Shown: positions 25,477 to 34,662, counted from the stretch's first letter. The stretch is 64,000 nucleotides of DNA from Chitinophagaceae bacterium UBA1946 (GCA_002336815.1 DDEU01000008.1:1-64000); one strand, 5' to 3'. Made by a program: numbers and translations. Notes: generated by a model not told the origin, from the sequence alone.

Positions 25477-26895
25477 TGCAAATGTTCTCAATCTACAGAA
25501 GCTGCCAAGGTTGATTATCAATATGCAGCCAAGATTGTTTGCGGGAGTATTCAAAAACAATCGAAACAGCAACCATTGCCAATTGGCGAATACAAAACAA
25601 AAATAAACATTCACAATCCTTCACGCTGCGACTGTGTTACATTTCGATGGAAAGTTGCCGTTGGCTTTCCTCATTTAGAAACCGGTCCTGTTTCTGATTT
25701 TTCTGATGCAACACTTTGTGCAGATGAAGCCCTTGAAATTGACTACACTGATATTAAAAGAAAAGTTAGGGGCGACATGGAGCACATTGAAGGATGGGTT
25801 GTTATTGAGAGCCCGATAGAGTTAGATATTGTGGCAGTGTACGGAACTACAGCAACTAAAAATGGAACAGTAAATGCTTTTCATACTGAAAGGGTACAGC
25901 CTCGTTGTTTAGCCGTGTGTGACGACTTTCACTTGGATATCAGCACGGGTGTATCTGCATGGCAAGTGAACCAACCTTCGCAAACGAATATTTTTAACAC
26001 GGCTATTTTAAGTCAGCCCGATCCTGCATGGGCGGGGGCTCAACCAGGTTCGATATGGGTGCGACCTGTTACTGAGGCTGCAGGCGACTACACATACAAG
26101 CTTGAATTTAAACTGTGTTCAGGATTTAGAAACCCCAATTTAAATATGAGTTTACTTGCAGATGATTTTATTAAAAGCGTATCGCTGAATGGTAAGCAAA
26201 TTTTATCATCGCAGTCCCCGGGACCTAACTATAATATTACACCAATCGTATGTTCTGCAACCCAGTTCTTTAAAACAGGTATGAACGTATTATTAATTAC
26301 AGTTCATAATTCCGGGAAACGAAAAAATCCAACGGGCCTGAACATTCATGGTTTTATGGAAGTAGCTAATGGATTGTGCGCTGGAGAAGCTTACCCTTTG
26401 CTTGCATGCCCCGGCATTTGTTACCAGGTATACGACGCCTATTGTACGTTCAACCCTTTTATTGGTTTTGTAATTTACAAGGATGCAAGCCTGCAATCAC
26501 CGGTATGCAATGGCAGTACAATTGGCACTACAGGCGGATTTAGAAGAATTGAGCAACTAGGTGTTTCGTTAACTGGCTCTATACCACCAGGTACCTATAT
26601 TGAATACCGGGTTTTTACCCAACACATGACCAGTTCAGGTTGGTCTGCGTGGACTGCAAGTGGGCTCTGCGGTACAACCGGCGCTAACGCACCGATTACA
26701 GCAATTGAAATTCGTCTTGTAAACGCACCCGTAAATTGCCACGTAAGATATTCCATCTGGCAGCGGAAGAATCTGGTTATTCCGATGGGTGGCAGCCAGC
26801 AATCGATCTATTACTATGATGGAGCTACTGCAGGCGATGCAGCTGGTTCATTTCCCTATCACCGTATTGAAGCAGTCTCAATAGAAATTGTGTAG
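25474..26895 (+). CDS. Cys-rich protein with a repeat-type N-terminal domain and a ChW-like C-terminal domain
   Basis: A 473-residue protein with no signal peptide (MCKCSQSTEAAK). I see three parts. Residues about 15-150 form a beta-rich domain (AAKIVCGSIQ, GEYKTKINIHNPSRCDCVTF, GWVVIESPIELDIVAVYGT, TERVQPR). The middle (about 155-290) looks like a jelly-roll (WVRPVTEAAGDYTYKLEF, FFKTGMNVLLITVHNSG). The end (about 340-470) resembles the Clostridial hydrophobic W-repeat: a G-W-S-x-W segment, GLCGTTGANAPITAIEIRL, and HVRYSIWQRKN. There are over fifteen Cys. The function is unknown; binding is plausible. A non-classical export route would be needed if it is secreted. It shares its leader with the upstream lipoprotein gene and its codon use is a little more AT-rich than its neighbours. 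Confidence 0.6.
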   Translation: MCKCSQSTEAAKVDYQYAAKIVCGSIQKQSKQQPLPIGEYKTKINIHNPSRCDCVTFRWKVAVGFPHLETGPVSDFSDATLCADEALEIDYTDIKRKVRGDMEHIEGWVVIESPIELDIVAVYGTTATKNGTVNAFHTERVQPRCLAVCDDFHLDISTGVSAWQVNQPSQTNIFNTAILSQPDPAWAGAQPGSIWVRPVTEAAGDYTYKLEFKLCSGFRNPNLNMSLLADDFIKSVSLNGKQILSSQSPGPNYNITPIVCSATQFFKTGMNVLLITVHNSGKRKNPTGLNIHGFMEVANGLCAGEAYPLLACPGICYQVYDAYCTFNPFIGFVIYKDASLQSPVCNGSTIGTTGGFRRIEQLGVSLTGSIPPGTYIEYRVFTQHMTSSGWSAWTASGLCGTTGANAPITAIEIRLVNAPVNCHVRYSIWQRKNLVIPMGGSQQSIYYYDGATAGDAAGSFPYHRIEAVSIEIV

Positions 26896-26910
26896 TGATT
26901 GATTCTGTAA

Positions 26911-26961
26911 ACAAAGAGGAGAAGCTTGATTGTTTTCAAGTTTCTCCTCCTTGTTTATTTT
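26911..26961. terminator. Terminator between convergent genes
   Basis: A 19-bp stem with two mismatched or G-U positions (ACAAAGAGGAGAAGCTTGA against TCAAGTTTCTCCTCCTTGT) and a 6-base loop, followed by TTATTTT. It serves the gene ending at 26895 and possibly the convergent gene ending at 26980. Confidence 0.85.
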
Positions 26962-26979
26962 AATAGCAGCGAACTATGT

Positions 26980-28284
26980 TTACTCATTCTCCTCCATATC
27001 CTCCTTTACATCTTCCGGGATCTTTACGATCAGTTTGTCGATACGCTGGCCATCCATGTCTACGATCTCAAAAGAAAAACCACGCCAGTCGAAGGTGTCG
27101 CCGGTTTTGGGTATGCGTTCCAGTTCGTGCAGTACAAAACCTGCCACGGTATCAAACTGGTGCTCATCTTCATTCATCCATTCTGTTTTTTCAAAATGGC
27201 TTAAAAAATCATAAAAGGTGATCTGGGCATCTACTAAATAAGTGCCATCAGCCCTTTCGGTGATCTCGTATTCTTCCTGGCCGCTCTGGGGCACATCTCC
27301 TACAATCGCTTCCAGTATATCATTCAACGTGATCATACCCTCCAGCGTTCCATATTCATTTACAATAAAGCAACTGTGAATTTTGGTGGTCTTTATTTTT
27401 TCCAGCAACTGGTAGGGTGTATTGTTTTCGGGTACAAAAAGGGCGGGCTTTATCAGTTCAGAGAGTTTCATGGCCTCATCAGCCTTTAATAATTCTTTGA
27501 TGTAAATGATCCCCTTGATATCATCCACTGTTTTATCACATACCGGGTAAGTGGAATAAATAATATCGCCGGCTTTTTCTATGATGGTGCTTACAGTGTC
27601 CTCCACATCAAACCAAACGATCTCTGTACGGTGCGTCATCAACCCGGTGATCTTCCTGTCGCCCAGGTGAAAAACCCTTTCGATGATCTCCTTTTCCTCT
27701 TCTTCAATGGTACCATGTTCGCTTCCTTCGGTGATCATTGCCTTGATCTCTTCCTCGGTAACTGCATTATCGCTGGACGGCTTAATATTGAACAGTTTAA
27801 AGATGATGCTGCTGATCTTATTCAGCACCCAGATGATGGGATAGGTAATGGCCGATAACACATTCATGGGGCCCGCTACCAGCCTGGCGATCTTTTCTGC
27901 CCGTAACATGCCGAGGCGTTTGGGTACCAGTTCGCCGAGGATGATCGACAAAAAAGTGACCAGTACCACGATCAGTACCGTTGAAATAGTATCTGCATAC
28001 GGTTTCAGCGCATCAAATTGCTCCACGGTGGGCTGCAGGTCTTTGCTGAATTTTTCTCCTGAGTACACACCCGTTAAAATAGAGATAAGGGTAATGCCTA
28101 TTTGTGCGGTGGATAAGAATTTTTCGGGGTTTTCTGTAAGATCAAGTGCTGCCTTTGCCTTAGAGTCGCCCTTATTGGCCATGCTCTCCAGCCGCCCTTT
28201 ACGGGCACTTACCAATGCTATTTCGCTCATTACAAAAAGCCCGTTGACGACTATTAACACCAATAAAATGATAATTTCTGCCAT
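26980..28284 (-). CDS. CNNM/CorC-family membrane protein (DUF21-CBS-CorC_HlyC)
   Basis: A 434-residue protein, standard length. Residues 1-190 are the DUF21 membrane domain (VVNGLFVMSEIALVSARKGRL, AQIGITLISILTGVYSGEKF). Two CBS domains occupy about 205-325 (GLMTHRTEIVWFD, IKGIIYIKELLKADEA, SCFIVNEYGTLEGMITLNDILEAIVGDV). A CorC_HlyC transporter-associated domain fills about 340-430. Relatives act in magnesium, cobalt or sodium extrusion and are often mislabelled hemolysin. CBS domains usually sense adenine nucleotides. It is monocistronic, followed downstream by the shared terminator. Confidence 0.93.
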   Translation of the reverse strand: MAEIIILLVLIVVNGLFVMSEIALVSARKGRLESMANKGDSKAKAALDLTENPEKFLSTAQIGITLISILTGVYSGEKFSKDLQPTVEQFDALKPYADTISTVLIVVLVTFLSIILGELVPKRLGMLRAEKIARLVAGPMNVLSAITYPIIWVLNKISSIIFKLFNIKPSSDNAVTEEEIKAMITEGSEHGTIEEEEKEIIERVFHLGDRKITGLMTHRTEIVWFDVEDTVSTIIEKAGDIIYSTYPVCDKTVDDIKGIIYIKELLKADEAMKLSELIKPALFVPENNTPYQLLEKIKTTKIHSCFIVNEYGTLEGMITLNDILEAIVGDVPQSGQEEYEITERADGTYLVDAQITFYDFLSHFEKTEWMNEDEHQFDTVAGFVLHELERIPKTGDTFDWRGFSFEIVDMDGQRIDKLIVKIPEDVKEDMEENE

Positions 28285-28393
28285 GTTTGATGCTAACCTT
28301 TACTGTTTAATTTTATAGGCTAACTGTTGCAAATATCCGGATTCTGAGTTAATTAAGTTTTTTGACCAAAAATTGAAGGAGAAAGAGACCGCT

Positions 28394-28966
28394 TTATTGC
28401 AAACCTTTGGCCCTGTTGAATACGGTTGCCGTTGCATATCCAACCAGCAAACCGATCAATGCGCCGCAAAGAATATCAAATGGATAATGGACTCCCACGT
28501 ATACCTGCGCATAGCAAATGGACGCTGCCCATAAAAAAAACAACGCTGCATATTTACCCATGCTTTTTTTAAATGTAAGAAAGAGGAAGACCGCCATGCC
28601 AAAATGATTGGCAGCATGCGAAGAGGTAAAACTGCTGCTCTGCGGAAAAGACAGGCCGGGCAATATCCTCAACCAACCGGCAATCGCCGGTTCATTACAG
28701 GGCCGCAGGCGATGAAAGTTTTGCTTGACAAGGTCGCTGCTGATAAAATCAGTAAGCACCGGCGTGCAGGCTGCGGCCAGTACCCACCACCAGCCTGTTT
28801 TTTTATAATTGAATAGTACAAACAGGATGAGGAAAAAATAAAAAGGCATCCACATATCAGCATTGCGGAGAAAGGGCATCAGCCAGTCGAAGAAGGGATT
28901 GTGCCAGCGGGCATTGATGCACCGCAGTACTGCTTTATCCCATTGCATATTAAATAATGACACCAT
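28394..28966 (-). CDS. PAP2-family membrane phosphatase
   Basis: A 190-residue protein with five to six membrane helices. PAP2 motifs are visible: KQNFHRLRP (motif 1), SFTSSHAANHF (motif 2) and VYVGVHYPFDIL (motif 3, in which Ala-Gln stands where Ser-Arg is usual; this form is common in Bacteroidota). Such enzymes dephosphorylate undecaprenyl pyrophosphate or lipid A in the envelope; which one is unclear. The frame is open to 29026, but that start would leave 5 bases to the divergent gene and cover its promoter, so ATG at 28966 is preferred (28948 is also possible). Confidence 0.9.
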   Translation of the reverse strand: MVSLFNMQWDKAVLRCINARWHNPFFDWLMPFLRNADMWMPFYFFLILFVLFNYKKTGWWWVLAAACTPVLTDFISSDLVKQNFHRLRPCNEPAIAGWLRILPGLSFPQSSSFTSSHAANHFGMAVFLFLTFKKSMGKYAALFFLWAASICYAQVYVGVHYPFDILCGALIGLLVGYATATVFNRAKGLQ

Positions 28967-28980
28967 GCTGTTAAACCCGT

Positions 28981-29009
28981 TTTGCCCAAAAATAATTAAA
29001 CTATTTTTG
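28981..29009 (+). promoter_or_regulatory. Promoter of the LtaS-like gene
   Basis: TTTG at 28981-28984, a 17-base spacer and TATTTTTG (TAnnTTTG) at 29002-29009. This matches the Bacteroidota -33/-7 layout; the start codon is 22 bases further on. Confidence 0.65.
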
Positions 29010-29031
29010 CTGCCGTTATTAAACATTCTAC

Positions 29032-31014
29032 ATGCTCCTGATAAAAAAGATGCCCAGGCTGTTGCGGTGGATCAGTTCGGTACTGCTGGTCTTTACAGGC
29101 GTAATGACCCTGCTGCGCCTGGTATTCTATTTCAATTACAATACACCCGGCAAACCATTTTCGGGTTCGGCCATGCTGATGGGCCTGCGGTTCGATCTTA
29201 AATTCGCCTGTATACTGGCGGTAACCATCCTGGTATTGTGCAGCATTCCCTTTATCAACCCATTTAAAAGAACAATCGCTAAAAAAATATGGAACCTGCT
29301 GCTACCAACCATATTCTTTATAATGCTGCTGTTTTATGCCGTTGATTTTTATCATTATGGTTACATACAGCAACGGTTAAACGCTTCTTTTTTAAATTAT
29401 TTTAACGACGCTGCCATCACCATCAACATGGGTGTACAAACCTACCCGGTGTTTAAAGTATTTTTCCTGATGATCGTTGCAACGATCGTTTTTATCTTCC
29501 TGTTCAGGTGGCTGTTGCTGCATTATCAAACGCAGGCGGTGATCGATAAAAGAAAAGGCATTGGCTGGTATGTACTGTTTTTTCTATTGTTTGCCCTGGG
29601 CATTTTTGGCAAACTGGGACAATTCAATCTTCGCTGGAGCGACGCCTTTACATTGTCAGACAATTTCAAAGCCAACCTGGCACTCAATCCCTTTCAAAGT
29701 TTTTTTAGTTCGCTGCGGTACAGGGATACCAGGCCGGACATCAACAAAGTAAAATCATATTATCCCTTAATGGCGGATTACCTGGGTGTGCAGCAAAAAG
29801 ACAGCGCCGGGCTTAACTTCGAAAGAACCTACCAATTTGAACCCAACGCCAATAAGCCTAACGTGGTACTCGTGATCTGTGAAAGCTTTTGCATGTTCCG
29901 CAGCAGTATGTCGGGCAACCCTTTCAACACAACGCCCTATTTCAATGAGCTGTGCAAACAGGGTATTTTTTTCGACCGCTGTTTTACGCCTGCCTTTCCC
30001 ACCGCCCGTGGGGTATGGGCCACCGTTACCGGTATACCGGATGTATTGGGCGATAACAACCGTACCGCCAGCCGCAGCCCGGAAGTGGTTAACCAGCAGA
30101 CCATCATCAACGATCTGGAAGGATACGAAAAATTATATCTTATTGGAGGAGACCCCTCCTGGGCCAATATCAAAGGAATGCTGCTGAATAATATCGACAG
30201 TCTCCATTTGTACAGCCAGGGCGATTTTAAGGCACCCAAGGCAGATGTATGGGGCATCGATGACAAAAGCCTGCTGATGGAATCCAACGACATACTGGCG
30301 AAGCAACAGCGCCCCTTCTTTGCAGTGATACAAACGGCCGATAACCATGGCCCTTATACGATCCCGGAAAAGGAATTGGCATTTTTCAAAAAGGTGAGCT
30401 ACCCGAAAGACAGTCTTTTAAAATATGGTTTTGAAAGCAATGAACAGCTGAATGCCTTTCGCTATACCGATTACTGCTTTGAAAAATTTATGGAAGCAGC
30501 AAAAAAAGAAAGTTATTTTAACAATACCATTTTTGTTTTTGTGGGCGACCATGGCCTGCCTGGTAATTCAGATGCCATGTATCCCAAAGCATGGAGCAAT
30601 CTTTCACTCACCCGGGTGCATGTACCCTTGCTTTTTTATGCACCGGCTTTACTGCAGCCCAAAAAAGTTCACGGGATCTGTTCACAGGTAGATATTATGC
30701 CTTCCATTGCCACGCTGCTTAAAACCAGTTACCGCAACAACAGCATGGGGCAAAGCCTGTTTGATGAAAGGGTAAAGCATCCGCAATCCGTATTTACGAT
30801 CGATCATGAGCTGAGAACGATTGGTATGGCAAACAATGATTTTTATTACCTGAAGAATATGAAGACGGGCAGGGTAGATTTTGTATCACTGCTCAATAAT
30901 GATCCTGTTCCCGTTAATGCCGGCAATGACAGCATCAAAAAGCAATTGGGAATTCTAACAGATGCGTATTACGAAACCTCGAAGTACCTGCTGTATAACA
31001 ATAAGCGGAAATAA
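29032..31014 (+). CDS. LtaS-like membrane sulfatase/phosphotransferase
   Basis: A 660-residue protein of the lipoteichoic-acid-synthase class. The first 200 residues carry five membrane helices. An extracellular alkaline-phosphatase-superfamily domain spans about 275-580. Visible metal-site and catalytic pieces are Glu284 in VLVICESFCMF, Thr324 in FPTARGVWATVTG (likely nucleophile), and FVFVGDHGLPG near residue 500. Bacteroidota do not make lipoteichoic acid, so it more likely transfers phosphoethanolamine or phosphoglycerol to an envelope glycolipid. It is divergent from the PAP2 gene, a common pairing for lipid modification, and its stop is 1 base from the convergent methyltransferase gene. 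Confidence 0.9.
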   Translation: MLLIKKMPRLLRWISSVLLVFTGVMTLLRLVFYFNYNTPGKPFSGSAMLMGLRFDLKFACILAVTILVLCSIPFINPFKRTIAKKIWNLLLPTIFFIMLLFYAVDFYHYGYIQQRLNASFLNYFNDAAITINMGVQTYPVFKVFFLMIVATIVFIFLFRWLLLHYQTQAVIDKRKGIGWYVLFFLLFALGIFGKLGQFNLRWSDAFTLSDNFKANLALNPFQSFFSSLRYRDTRPDINKVKSYYPLMADYLGVQQKDSAGLNFERTYQFEPNANKPNVVLVICESFCMFRSSMSGNPFNTTPYFNELCKQGIFFDRCFTPAFPTARGVWATVTGIPDVLGDNNRTASRSPEVVNQQTIINDLEGYEKLYLIGGDPSWANIKGMLLNNIDSLHLYSQGDFKAPKADVWGIDDKSLLMESNDILAKQQRPFFAVIQTADNHGPYTIPEKELAFFKKVSYPKDSLLKYGFESNEQLNAFRYTDYCFEKFMEAAKKESYFNNTIFVFVGDHGLPGNSDAMYPKAWSNLSLTRVHVPLLFYAPALLQPKKVHGICSQVDIMPSIATLLKTSYRNNSMGQSLFDERVKHPQSVFTIDHELRTIGMANNDFYYLKNMKTGRVDFVSLLNNDPVPVNAGNDSIKKQLGILTDAYYETSKYLLYNNKRK

Positions 31015-31015
31015 A

Positions 31016-31759
31016 CTATCGCCCTTTTTTTGCGATCATGATCAATCTCGGAGATTTGTTTACATCATAGCCGGTGAAATTATAGTCGCCAAAAACCTCC
31101 TGTATCTGCATACCCTGGTAGGCAAACATTTCGGTAAAATCTCCCAATGAAAACTTGGCCACTTTTTCGGTGTAGATGAGTGGTTCTTTCAGCGCTTCAT
31201 CCTCTACCTGTATCTTTTTATAAAAATGCGTTTCATCAAACCATTTGGTGATGAAATAATTAACGCCTTCAATTTCCTTTTCAAACCGGTGTACGAGATT
31301 GTCTTCTGCGTAATGTACATTGAGGTAGTCCATCACAAAAAAACCATTGCCCCGGATGGCCTGTGCAATAGTACGGATGGCATTATCATGTTCCCGCCTT
31401 GTTTTAAAATAACCAAAGCTGGTGAAGAAATTAAAAGCGTAGTCGAAATAATTGATACGGAAGGGCAGGCGCATGTCGTGCATAAAAAAATGCAGGTTCT
31501 CCCGTTGATGCTGCAGCGCTTCGTTGATGCTGTCTTTGCTCAGGTCAATACCTGTTACATCAAATCCTTTTTCGGCAAGGTGAATGGAATGGCGTCCTTT
31601 ACCGCAGGCAACATCCAGCATGGTACTACCTGCAGGCGGTTTTAAATGATCGATGAGTTTATCAATAAAAGCTGCCGCTTCTTTTTCATCCCTGTTAAAA
31701 TAAAGCTGATGATAGTAAGGTGAATTGAACCAGTCTTTAAACCAGGGATGCTGTTCCAT
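31016..31759 (-). CDS. Class I SAM-dependent methyltransferase
   Basis: A 247-residue cytosolic methyltransferase. The Rossmann motif I is TMLDVACGKGRHSIHLAEKG and motif II is VTGIDLSKDSI; later pieces are RLPFRINYFDYAFNFFTSFGYF and FFVMDYLNV. The pattern is that of UbiE/Methyltransf_25-type enzymes, small molecule substrate unknown. It is the last gene of an operon 33372-31016 with the four-helix protein, SurE and a small membrane protein; the gap to the previous gene is 12 bases. Confidence 0.9.
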   Translation of the reverse strand: MEQHPWFKDWFNSPYYHQLYFNRDEKEAAAFIDKLIDHLKPPAGSTMLDVACGKGRHSIHLAEKGFDVTGIDLSKDSINEALQHQRENLHFFMHDMRLPFRINYFDYAFNFFTSFGYFKTRREHDNAIRTIAQAIRGNGFFVMDYLNVHYAEDNLVHRFEKEIEGVNYFITKWFDETHFYKKIQVEDEALKEPLIYTEKVAKFSLGDFTEMFAYQGMQIQEVFGDYNFTGYDVNKSPRLIMIAKKGR

Positions 31760-31771
31760 TTTTAAACGCTG

Positions 31772-32074
31772 TTAAAAAAATGTTTTGATGATCAGTACAA
31801 ACAAACCATAAACCAAAGTCGTTGCAAAAATGCCCTTGGCGGTCTTATCTTTTTGATTGTTGATGTACAGTGTAAAGAGCACCAGGTTCAGCAAAAGAGA
31901 CAAGCTGAGTGCCACGGTAAGTGTTTTATAACCCGGCTCCAGGTACATGAACTGCAGGGTTTCGCCCAGGCTGAACATTTTAAACTTTACCCATTTAAAT
32001 ACCAGTATGCCCAGTGCAGGTGCCAGCAGCCCCATCAAAAGGCCCATTAAAAAATTATCTTTTTTTAAGAACAT
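31772..32074 (-). CDS. Small two- to three-helix membrane protein, unknown
   Basis: A 100-residue protein with hydrophobic segments at about 8-28, 50-70 and 82-98 and a short KDKTAK loop. No family is recognised. Its start codon overlaps the surE stop by one base (TAATG), so translation is coupled to SurE. Found between SurE and a methyltransferase, it may be conserved in this order in relatives. Confidence 0.75.
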   Translation of the reverse strand: MFLKKDNFLMGLLMGLLAPALGILVFKWVKFKMFSLGETLQFMYLEPGYKTLTVALSLSLLLNLVLFTLYINNQKDKTAKGIFATTLVYGLFVLIIKTFF

Positions 32075-32856
32075 TATACTTTCCAGTTTTTTTCCAGTTG
32101 TGATTTTAATTTGTAGTTGGTAAGATCAAACTGTACCGGCACCACGCTTACATAATTGTGCTCCAGCGCCCATACATCCGTATCCTTTCCTTTATCGAAG
32201 TTGATGAACTCACCGGTAAGCCAGTAATATTTTTTGCCATGCGGATCCTTGCGCTCTTCAAAATCCTCTTCGTACTTGGCATAAGCCTGCCGGCATATTT
32301 TAACACCCTTGATCAGTTCCAGCGGACTGGAAGGAATATTCACGTTCAGCAACAAATGCTTGTCGAGCTTTTTTTGCTTCAGCAAACTGGCAACGATCTT
32401 TTTTACAAAATGCCGGGCGGGTGCAAAGTCGGCTTCATAACTGTAATCCAGCAACGAAAACCCGATGCTGGGAATACTTTCAATGCTTGCTTCCATGGCA
32501 GCACTCATGGTACCACTGTATATAACATTGATAGAATGGTTGGCGCCGTGGTTAATGCCGCTGAGGCAGAGATCAGGTTTGCCGTGTAATATTTTATCAA
32601 CGGCCAGTTTTACGCAGTCTACCGGGGTACCGCTTGTTTGCCAGGCTTCAATATCGCCGAACATATCCATCTTCGTCATGCGCAGAGGTTGGCCAATGGT
32701 AATGGCATGCCCCATACCGCTCTGTGCCTTATCCGGCGCTACTACTACTATTTTGCCCAGCTCTTTTACAGCTTCCACCAGGTTTTTAATACCCGGTGCG
32801 GTAATGCCATCATCATTGGTAATAAGGATAGTGGGTTTCTTTTTTGCTTTGGTCAT
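32074..32856 (-). CDS. surE: 5'/3'-nucleotidase SurE
   Basis: Hydrolyses nucleoside monophosphates and short polyphosphates; cytosolic and metal-dependent. The 260-residue protein begins with the metal-binding ILITNDDGITAPGIKNLVEAV. It also has VVVAPDKAQSGMGHAIT, TSGTPVDCVKLAVD, PDLCLSGINHGAN and YSGTMSAAMEA. These are all SurE hallmarks, and the length is normal. It overlaps the small membrane protein gene downstream by one base and follows the four-helix membrane protein gene by 54 bases. Confidence 0.96.
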   Translation of the reverse strand: MTKAKKKPTILITNDDGITAPGIKNLVEAVKELGKIVVVAPDKAQSGMGHAITIGQPLRMTKMDMFGDIEAWQTSGTPVDCVKLAVDKILHGKPDLCLSGINHGANHSINVIYSGTMSAAMEASIESIPSIGFSLLDYSYEADFAPARHFVKKIVASLLKQKKLDKHLLLNVNIPSSPLELIKGVKICRQAYAKYEEDFEERKDPHGKKYYWLTGEFINFDKGKDTDVWALEHNYVSVVPVQFDLTNYKLKSQLEKNWKV

Positions 32857-32910
32857 ACGCTATTGTCGTTCAGTAACTATTGATTAAAATGGATCATTAC
32901 AACAGGTTCA

Positions 32911-33372
32911 TCAGAACCAACGGAAGAGAGGCCGCTGTATGGCTTCTCTGAAAGGCCAGGGTATAGATGCCAGTATCAGTACAAATGCCAGCCCGAAGAA
33001 CAACAGCATGCGCTTGTGCTTACCTGCATCGGTATCCGCTTTTTTAACCGCTACCCTTCCCACATGAACCAGTATCCAGGCCAGCAGCATCATGCTCATG
33101 TGCTCCATGGCAAAAAAACGTTCGGCGGGTATTGATTTGTATTGGGCAAAATTTTTCAGTTTATCAAACCAGCCATTGCTGAAATAAAGCACCAGGCCTA
33201 CCAGCAACTGTATATCACAGAAGATCATAAAAAGCAGGTTGCTCTTGTTATCGCTGGCCGTAAAAATTCTTTTTTTCACGAAGCCGGTAAAAGCGTTCAG
33301 TACCGTCATGAGGCCAAAGAGCAGCACAGCCCATCTTAAAATGTTATGAAGTACCAGTACAGTTGTTTGCAT
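32911..33372 (-). CDS. Four-helix membrane protein, possibly heme-binding
   Basis: A 153-residue integral membrane protein with four helices (about 8-30, 45-65, 88-107 and 122-140). His residues sit in or next to helices (VLHNILRWAVLL, MEHMSMMLLAWILVHVGRVAVKKA), which has led to 'cytochrome b-like' labels for relatives; heme binding is not proven. It is the first gene of the SurE operon, and a TACTTTTG element lies 15 bases upstream. Confidence 0.7.
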   Translation of the reverse strand: MQTTVLVLHNILRWAVLLFGLMTVLNAFTGFVKKRIFTASDNKSNLLFMIFCDIQLLVGLVLYFSNGWFDKLKNFAQYKSIPAERFFAMEHMSMMLLAWILVHVGRVAVKKADTDAGKHKRMLLFFGLAFVLILASIPWPFREAIQRPLFRWF

Positions 33373-33387
33373 ACATTGAGTTTTTTA

Positions 33388-33395
33388 CAAAAGTA
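33388..33395 (-). promoter_or_regulatory. -7 element TACTTTTG upstream of the four-helix membrane protein gene
   Basis: Exact TAnnTTTG match on the minus strand, 15 bases before the start codon at 33372. No clear -33 TTTG is at the right spacing. Confidence 0.5.
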
Positions 33396-33694
33396 AGCAC
33401 TGTAGTTACACAGCGTTCACATTTGGTGAATGTATTGTTTTTATTTTATCCGGCGCTTTCAACAACAGTACAAAGCTGTAATCCGGTTGCGGCTTTGCGT
33501 TACTACTCCGGCGCAATGGCATCCGCACCATTCTTCACCGGGGTATCCACTGCAATCCGCCAGCGCCTGTGCAATTGTACATGGCTGTCCATTCCTCTTC
33601 TACTCCCGTAGTTGTTAAACCGATTGAATTTTCTTTATCCAATCCCCTTTGATGAACCTCATTTTTACGGTGGTGAAAAAAAATTGCAGAAAAA

Positions 33695-33725
33695 TTTGGA
33701 TTCACTAAATATTTTAGTATGTTTG
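33695..33725 (+). promoter_or_regulatory. Consensus Bacteroidota promoter of the HTH-S24 regulator
   Basis: TTTG at 33695-33698, a 19-base spacer and TATGTTTG at 33718-33725, a full match to the TTTG-19-TAnnTTTG consensus. The start codon is 21 bases downstream. Confidence 0.78.
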
Positions 33726-33746
33726 TGCTAACCAAATTAGTCTACT

Positions 33747-34499
33747 ATGTCTCAGGCTGGTCAAAATTTGAAATACCTCCGCAAACTCAGGGGATGGACA
33801 CAGGAAGAATTTGCCATCAAATTAGGTATTAAGCGATCACTCATCGGCGCCTATGAAGAAGAAAGGGCAGATCCCCGGTTAGATGTACTTGAAACCGTGT
33901 GTGAGATATTCAAACTCACGCTGGATGAAGTATTGCTGAAAGATGTAAGCAATACCGGTGGCAGTTACCTGGCAAAACGCCGTCAGCAAAAAATGATGAT
34001 GGCCGAAAGAAATGTGATCCATTTTGTGCCGGTAAAAGCTGCGGCTGGCTACCTGGCCGGCTATGCTGATAGTGAATTCATTGATGAGCTCAATACTTTT
34101 ACCCTGCCCATGCTCAGTGGCGGCAACTACCGGGCGTTTGAAATTATAGGCGACAGTATGTTGCCAACTCCCAGCGGCAGTATCATTGTAGGCGAAAAGG
34201 TAGATGACACAGAAGATGTAAAGAACAACCAGCCTTATATTGTGGTAAGCCGCAATGAAGGGATCGTTTATAAAAGAATTGTAAAGAACAATAAGGTAAA
34301 AAGCAAACTTACGCTGGTAAGCGATAATCCGCAATACCAGCCATACCAGGTAAATGCAGAAGATGTGGTTGAACTCTGGCATGCACAAATGGTGTTGAGT
34401 AAAGTAAGCCAGCAGCAGCGCTGGGATATGGATTCACTGGCGAGCATGGTCAATAACCTTCAAAACCAGGTGAGTTCGTTAAAAAAGAAAATGAACTAA
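33747..34499 (+). CDS. HTH-S24 (LexA/CI-like) transcriptional regulator
   Basis: A 250-residue regulator. Residues 5-62 are an XRE helix-turn-helix (LKYLRKLRGWTQEEFAIKLGIKRSLIGAYEEERADPR). Residues about 95-215 are a peptidase S24 domain. LexA-type autocleavage residues are present: an Ala-Gly bond at 100-101 in VPVKAAAGYLAG, catalytic Ser137 in IIGDSMLPT and Lys176 in GIVYKRI. The C-terminal 30 residues look like a coiled coil (LASMVNNLQNQVSSLKKKMN). Such proteins replace LexA in many Bacteroidota, so control of DNA-damage genes is plausible; the ssb gene is the next gene in the same direction. Activity and targets are inferred. Confidence 0.9.
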   Translation: MSQAGQNLKYLRKLRGWTQEEFAIKLGIKRSLIGAYEEERADPRLDVLETVCEIFKLTLDEVLLKDVSNTGGSYLAKRRQQKMMMAERNVIHFVPVKAAAGYLAGYADSEFIDELNTFTLPMLSGGNYRAFEIIGDSMLPTPSGSIIVGEKVDDTEDVKNNQPYIVVSRNEGIVYKRIVKNNKVKSKLTLVSDNPQYQPYQVNAEDVVELWHAQMVLSKVSQQQRWDMDSLASMVNNLQNQVSSLKKKMN

Positions 34500-34505
34500 G
34501 AATTA

Positions 34506-34533
34506 TTTTGAATTTTGAGTTTTGTGGTTTGAA
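34506..34533. repeat. Short heptamer array (TTTTGAA-like, four units)
   Basis: Four contiguous 7-base units: TTTTGAA, TTTTGAG, TTTTGTG and GTTTGAA. Confidence 0.6.
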
Positions 34534-34662
34534 TTATGAAAAGAGAGTCCAGGAGTTAAGAGTTGTGAATTGAATTGGCTGTTCCTTATCAGGCGGCAGT
34601 ATGCACTGGATACCTGGGGTGGAAAGGATGGAGTGCCCAGGATAAATTGCCAGGGAAAGCCC

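Larger units (their letters stand above)
33373..33746. other. Divergent intergenic region with two promoters
   Basis: No gene is seen in these 374 bases. The left end has the minus-strand -7 element at 33388-33395; the right end has the promoter of the HTH-S24 regulator (33695-33725). The central 270 bases hold nothing recognisable. Confidence 0.6.

Noticed and set aside
28394..28966. PAP2 motif 3 with Ala-Gln instead of Ser-Arg as a sign of inactivity
   Set aside because: From family knowledge this variant is common in Bacteroidota PAP2 proteins, and the other motifs are intact.
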